Below, one piece after another: positions 5,636-7,957 of a DNA stretch of 7,957 nucleotides (its first letter is position 1; the number at the start of each line of letters is the position of its first letter). The notes beneath the pieces are model-generated. The model was not told the origin of the DNA. It saw only the letters and a program-made list of their open reading frames with translations, and ran no database searches. The DNA is from Paracoccaceae bacterium (GTDB taxonomy: Bacteria > Pseudomonadota > Alphaproteobacteria > Rhodobacterales > Rhodobacteraceae): positions 1-7,957 of the forward strand of contig JALORM010000067.1 of NCBI GenBank assembly GCA_025458985.1, written 5' to 3'. The translations under genes were made by a program, and so were the position numbers.

Positions 5636-6435
5636 GCGCCGAGAAACCGCGCCACCGCCGCGCGATAGGCGGGAAACGAGGGCAGGTCGCCGTGGCGGCC
5701 TGCCGGGACGGCTTCGAAGCGGACGTCGCCGCCGGCCGCCTCGACGGCCCGGGCCAGCCGCCGGCCTTCGCCGATCGGGATGACCTCGTCGGCTTCGCCA
5801 TGGATGACCAGGACCGGCGCCGCCAGGGCCCCCGCCTCGGCGGCGCTGTCCCAGCGCTGCACCGGCATCAGGCAGGCAGGCAGCAGGGCCGCGCGCGCCA
5901 TCATGCGGCAGGCGCTGGAGAACGGCGCCTCGAGGATCGCGGCGGCAACCGGCCGGCGGGCCGCCACATGCACCGCCAGCCCCGCGCCCAGCGAGAAGCC
6001 GTGGACGGCGACCGGCCCGCCCTGCCCTGCCAGCCAGTCGTGGACCGCCAGCGCGTCGGCCTTCAGGCGCGCCTCGGAGGGCTGCCCGGCCAGGCCGCCA
6101 CCGCCGCGATACTCCATCGCGACGACCCGGCGCCCGGCATGGCTGTGCAGCGTCAGCCAGGGCTCGAACAGGCCCAGCGCCCCGGCATTGCCCATGAAGA
6201 ACAGGACCGGCGGTCCGTCAGGCGGGCCGCCGACCAGCACCCCCACCGGGTCTGCGCCCGCAACCGGTACCTCGGCCCGGGCGAAGCCCTCGACCCACGC
6301 CTCCTCGGCCGCGAAGGGGTAAAGGAAGGCCGGGTGCAGGCGGATCATCACCAGCCCGTAGGCCGCATAGGTGCCGAGCACCGCCGCCACCATCCAGGCC
6401 GCCGCCGACATCGTCATCTTCCGGAATCCGGACAT
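5623..6435 (-). CDS. Alpha/beta hydrolase, membrane-anchored, BEM46/ABHD13-like
   Basis: A serine hydrolase of the alpha/beta fold, 270 residues from the chosen ATG. A hydrophobic N-terminal segment (about residues 10-31) looks like a signal anchor, placing the catalytic domain outside the cytoplasmic membrane. The oxyanion region is FFMGNAG (79-85), with MEYRGGGG at 107-114. The nucleophile is Ser148 in GFSLG, the acid Asp216 (HGEADEVIP) and the base His248 (AGRHGD), so the triad is complete. This fits the BEM46/ABHD13 or DUF-type 'alpha/beta hydrolase' group; substrate (ester, thioester or amide) is unknown. The start at 6435 lies 4 bases after the coaD stop, so coupling is likely. ATGs at 6417 and 6411 are alternatives, and the last has GGAAG 6 bases upstream; each keeps the membrane segment. 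A start at 6504 would overlap coaD by 65 bases and is unlikely. Confidence 0.85.
   Translation of the reverse strand: MSGFRKMTMSAAAWMVAAVLGTYAAYGLVMIRLHPAFLYPFAAEEAWVEGFARAEVPVAGADPVGVLVGGPPDGPPVLFFMGNAGALGLFEPWLTLHSHAGRRVVAMEYRGGGGLAGQPSEARLKADALAVHDWLAGQGGPVAVHGFSLGAGLAVHVAARRPVAAAILEAPFSSACRMMARAALLPACLMPVQRWDSAAEAGALAAPVLVIHGEADEVIPIGEGRRLARAVEAAGGDVRFEAVPAGRHGDLPSFPAYRAAVARFLGAQAP
5626..5641. repeat. GC hairpin spanning the converging gene ends
   Basis: CGGCGC (5626-5631) and GCGCCG (5636-5641) form a 6-bp stem with loop CTGA. The loop holds the TGA stop of the DUF1127-like gene, and the structure starts 1 base from the TAG stop of the hydrolase on the other strand. Neither strand has a U-run afterwards, so it is not a convincing intrinsic terminator, yet no other terminator separates the two converging genes. 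It may simply protect 3' ends or be chance in GC-rich sequence. Confidence 0.3.
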
Positions 6436-6439
6436 CGCC

Positions 6440-6979
6440 CTAGCGCCCGGGCGGGGCCTCCCCTCCCCGCCCGGACTGACCCCGACGCCCCGGATACCGG
6501 GCATCGAGGGCGGCCTTGACGGCGGGCGTCACGAAGGGCGCCACATTGCCGCCAAGGCGCGCGATCTCCTTCACCAGCTTCGAGGCGATCGCCTGATGCT
6601 GGGCTTCGGCCATGAGGAACACGGTCTCGACCCCGTCGTCGAGCCGGCGGTTCATGCCGACCATCTGGAACTCGTACTCGAAATCCGCAACAGCGCGCAG
6701 GCCCCGGATGATGATGGAGGCGCCCACATCCCGGGCGCAGTCGATCAGCAGATTCTCGAACGGATGCGCGACGATCTCTATCCCCGTCTCGCGCGCAAGG
6801 CCAGCGCATTCCGTCTCGACCATCGCCACCCTCTCTTCCAGAGAGAACAGCGGACCCTTGTCGCGGTTGATCGCGATACCGATCACCAGCCGGTCGACAA
6901 GCACGGCGGACCGCCGGATGATATCGAGGTGGCCAAGCGTGGGCGGGTCGAACGTGCCCGGATAAAGCCCGATGCGCAT
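6440..6979 (-). CDS. coaD: Phosphopantetheine adenylyltransferase (PPAT)
   Basis: CoaD transfers AMP from ATP to 4'-phosphopantetheine to make dephospho-CoA, the penultimate step of coenzyme A synthesis, as a cytoplasmic hexamer. The nucleotidyltransferase signature is at the N-terminus: PGTFDPPTLGH at residues 7-17, with the (T/H)xGH motif Thr14 to His17. Lys41 is followed by PLFSLEERV, the substrate-binding segment IIRGLRAVADFEYEFQM is in the middle, and ASKLVKEIARLGGNV forms the conserved C-terminal part of the core. The ATG at 6979 puts the catalytic motif at the usual distance and has GGGGGA 5 bases upstream; the open frame continues to 7015, but that extension is not family-like. The protein has 179 residues, about 15 more than usual, owing to a Gly/Arg/Pro-rich tail after ARYPG. 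The stop is 4 bases before the hydrolase start. Confidence 0.95.
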   Translation of the reverse strand: MRIGLYPGTFDPPTLGHLDIIRRSAVLVDRLVIGIAINRDKGPLFSLEERVAMVETECAGLARETGIEIVAHPFENLLIDCARDVGASIIIRGLRAVADFEYEFQMVGMNRRLDDGVETVFLMAEAQHQAIASKLVKEIARLGGNVAPFVTPAVKAALDARYPGRRGQSGRGGEAPPGR

Positions 6980-7006
6980 GATGTCCCCCCGGTCGGCGCC
7001 CGCCTC

Positions 7007-7040
7007 AGGCAACAATATTGCGTGCCCCGTTGCAAGGGGT
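7007..7040 (-). promoter_or_regulatory. Possible coaD control region with small dyads
   Basis: In the 73-base gap between the CBS gene and coaD, an A/T-richer island holds the palindromes CAATATTG (7013-7020) and TTGCAA (7030-7035), and a GCAAC/GTTGC inverted pair (7009-7013, 7029-7033). On the minus strand TTGCAA could serve as a -35 box, but no good -10 box lies at 17 bases. coaD may instead be read through from the CBS gene. Evidence is weak. Confidence 0.25.
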
Positions 7041-7052
7041 GGCGGGCCGGCG

Positions 7053-7487
7053 TCAGAAGCCCTTGATCATTCCTTCCAGCGCATCCTTCTCCATCGCCAG
7101 TTCCGACAGTCGCGCCTTCACCACGTCGCCGATCGAGATCACGCCGACCATGGTGGTGCCCTCCATCACCGGCATGTGCCGGAACCGCCCGTCCGTCATC
7201 TTCTGCATGATCTCGTCCACGCTGTCGCCCGGCGCGCAGCTGACGATCTTGGTCGTCATCACGGCATCGACCGTGTCGCCGAGGCAGCCGACGCCGCGGC
7301 GCCCAAGTTCGCGCACGATGTCGCGTTCCGACAGGATGCCCGCCACGCGCTTGCCGTCGGGCGACACCACGACCGCGCCGATCCGCCTTTCGGCCAGCAG
7401 CCTGACCGCCTCGGTCAAGGAGGCGCCGGGCGCGATGGTCACGACGCCCTCGACAGGCTTCTCCTTCAGGATCGCATGGACATGCAC
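7053..7487 (-). CDS. CBS-domain-pair protein, GTG start
   Basis: A 144-residue soluble protein made almost entirely of two CBS domains forming one Bateman module: CBS1 at about residues 10-62 (with GILSERD at 50-56) and CBS2 at about 77-130 (with GVISIGDVV at 115-123). Such modules sense adenosine nucleotides and regulate partners; the partner here is unknown. The C-terminus ELAMEKDALEGMIKGF is the usual ending of this alphaproteobacterial subfamily. The GTG at 7487 is chosen over the ATG at 7526 for three reasons. AGGAGG (7501-7496) lies 8 bases before the GTG. The protein then begins (M)HVHAIL, as related proteins do. The extra 13 residues (MDAWENTKEEGPP) would be encoded by the promoter/ribosome-site region. 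The gene follows the LysR gene on the same strand after 83 bases and probably has its own promoter. It is not an IMP dehydrogenase fragment, as no catalytic domain is present. Confidence 0.9.
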   Translation of the reverse strand: MHVHAILKEKPVEGVVTIAPGASLTEAVRLLAERRIGAVVVSPDGKRVAGILSERDIVRELGRRGVGCLGDTVDAVMTTKIVSCAPGDSVDEIMQKMTDGRFRHMPVMEGTTMVGVISIGDVVKARLSELAMEKDALEGMIKGF

Positions 7488-7495
7488 GGGCGGCC

Positions 7496-7501
7496 CCTCC
7501 T
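7496..7501 (-). promoter_or_regulatory. Shine-Dalgarno that decides the GTG start of the CBS gene
   Basis: AGGAGG on the minus strand, embedded in AAAGAGGAGGGG, ends 8 bases before GTG 7487. With the alternative ATG at 7526 it would be inside the coding region, and no comparable site precedes that ATG. Confidence 0.75.
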
Positions 7502-7517
7502 CTTTGGTGTTTTCCCA

Positions 7518-7546
7518 AGCGTCCACGCGTCGTGGCCGCCTGTCAA
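7518..7546 (-). promoter_or_regulatory. Candidate promoter of the CBS gene
   Basis: On the minus strand a perfect TTGACA -35 box (7546-7541) is followed after 17 bases by GACGCT (7523-7518), a weak -10 box; a 1-base shift gives ACGCTT. Transcription would begin near 7511, giving a leader of about 24 bases with the AGGAGG site in it. This start lies downstream of the ATG at 7526, which supports the GTG as the real start. Confidence 0.4.
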
Positions 7547-7570
7547 GCGACCGGCCGTCCGCACCGCGGC

Positions 7571-7957
7571 TCAGGCCAGCGCTTCCAGCCGCGCGAGGTC
7601 GGCGCGCAGCCCCGCCGCCAGCGCCTCGGCCAGCCGTGCGACGCGGCGGTCGTCCGCGTGCCGCAGCAACCAGAAGCTGCGCGTCAGCCCGACGACCCCG
7701 GGCAGCACCCGCACCAGATCGGGCGCGTGCGGCAGCGCGAAGTCGTGCACGATCCCGATCCCGCCGCCGGCGCGCAGGAGGTTCAGCTGCACCGCGACCG
7801 AGTTCGAGGCCAGCGACACCCGGCCCACCCCGATCTCGGCCAGGTAGTCGAGCTCGCGGTCGAAGATCATGTCGGGGATGTAGCCGACGATGGCGTGGCG
7901 GCCGAGGTCGGCCAGCGCGGCCGGGGCGCCGTGACGGGCCAGATAGTCGCGCGAGGC
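7571..7957 (-). CDS. LysR-type transcriptional regulator, C-terminal part (5' end outside window)
   Basis: The frame is open to the right window edge, showing the last 128 residues (about 40 percent of a typical 300-residue LysR regulator). The visible part belongs to the periplasmic-binding-protein-like effector domain: ASRDYLARHGAP at the start, IVGYIPDMIFDRELDYL, then SLASNSVAVQLNLLRAGGGIGIVHDFALPHAPDLVRVLP, and a closing segment LTRSFWLLRHADDRR ending in a C-terminal helix. The 'S-N-S...L...G.GI.....' pattern is typical of the second subdomain of this family. The DNA-binding helix-turn-helix lies outside the window, so target and effector cannot be inferred. An ATG at 7870 is internal and not a start. 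The neighbouring CBS gene is downstream on the same strand with its own candidate promoter, so regulation of that gene by this protein is not implied. Confidence 0.9.
   Translation of the reverse strand, partial: ASRDYLARHGAPAALADLGRHAIVGYIPDMIFDRELDYLAEIGVGRVSLASNSVAVQLNLLRAGGGIGIVHDFALPHAPDLVRVLPGVVGLTRSFWLLRHADDRRVARLAEALAAGLRADLARLEALA

Noticed and set aside
5692..6519. 275-codon open frame on the plus strand opposite the hydrolase
   Set aside because: The complete catalytic triad is on the minus strand; this frame has no recognisable domain.
6972..7847. 291-codon open frame on the plus strand opposite the CBS gene and LysR fragment
   Set aside because: It spans parts of two supported minus-strand genes, and its translation is His/Arg/Ala-rich noise.

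Overview
The window is very GC-rich, with codons ending almost always in G or C and genes packed closely on both strands. Its gene content points to an alphaproteobacterium, most likely of the Rhodobacterales (Rhodobacteraceae/Paracoccaceae). The main pointers are an aerobic-pathway CobT, a 144-residue two-CBS-domain protein with a typical C-terminus, a class I GAPDH, and a DUF1127-like mini-protein. This assignment is inferred from protein character; no rRNA or other taxonomic marker is present. I see no tRNA, rRNA, CRISPR array, insertion sequence, phage gene or toxin-antitoxin pair. No intergenic gap exceeds about 180 bases.

Left part, plus strand (1-4213): the 3' part of cobT (cobaltochelatase subunit, cut by the window edge) is followed after 1 base by a small class I SAM-dependent methyltransferase. 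After 18 bases comes a three-domain Xaa-Pro aminopeptidase, and after 70 bases a DUF427 protein. The first three could share a transcript, but their functions show no obvious pathway link.

Middle, plus strand (4214-5635): gap (glyceraldehyde-3-phosphate dehydrogenase) has its own candidate promoter, enclosed by a 9-bp perfect inverted repeat, and is followed by a good intrinsic terminator. Next is a short leader rich in regulatory-looking sequence: a candidate promoter, a LacI-operator-like palindrome on the -35 box, a second inverted repeat at the expected transcription start, and a strong Shine-Dalgarno. It precedes a 53-codon DUF1127-like gene whose 3' end overlaps the converging hydrolase gene by 13 bases.

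Right part, minus strand (5623-7957, read right to left): the C-terminal part of a LysR-type regulator (cut by the window edge), then a CBS-domain protein whose best start is a GTG, then coaD (phosphopantetheine adenylyltransferase, coenzyme A synthesis), and 4 bases later a membrane-anchored alpha/beta hydrolase.

Overall this is ordinary core chromosome, mixing cofactor synthesis (cobalamin, CoA), central carbon metabolism and housekeeping peptidase genes. I did not find a convincing new multi-gene system. The items most worth a second look are the control region and product of the DUF1127-like gene, the inverted repeat around the gap promoter, and the corrected start of the CBS gene.
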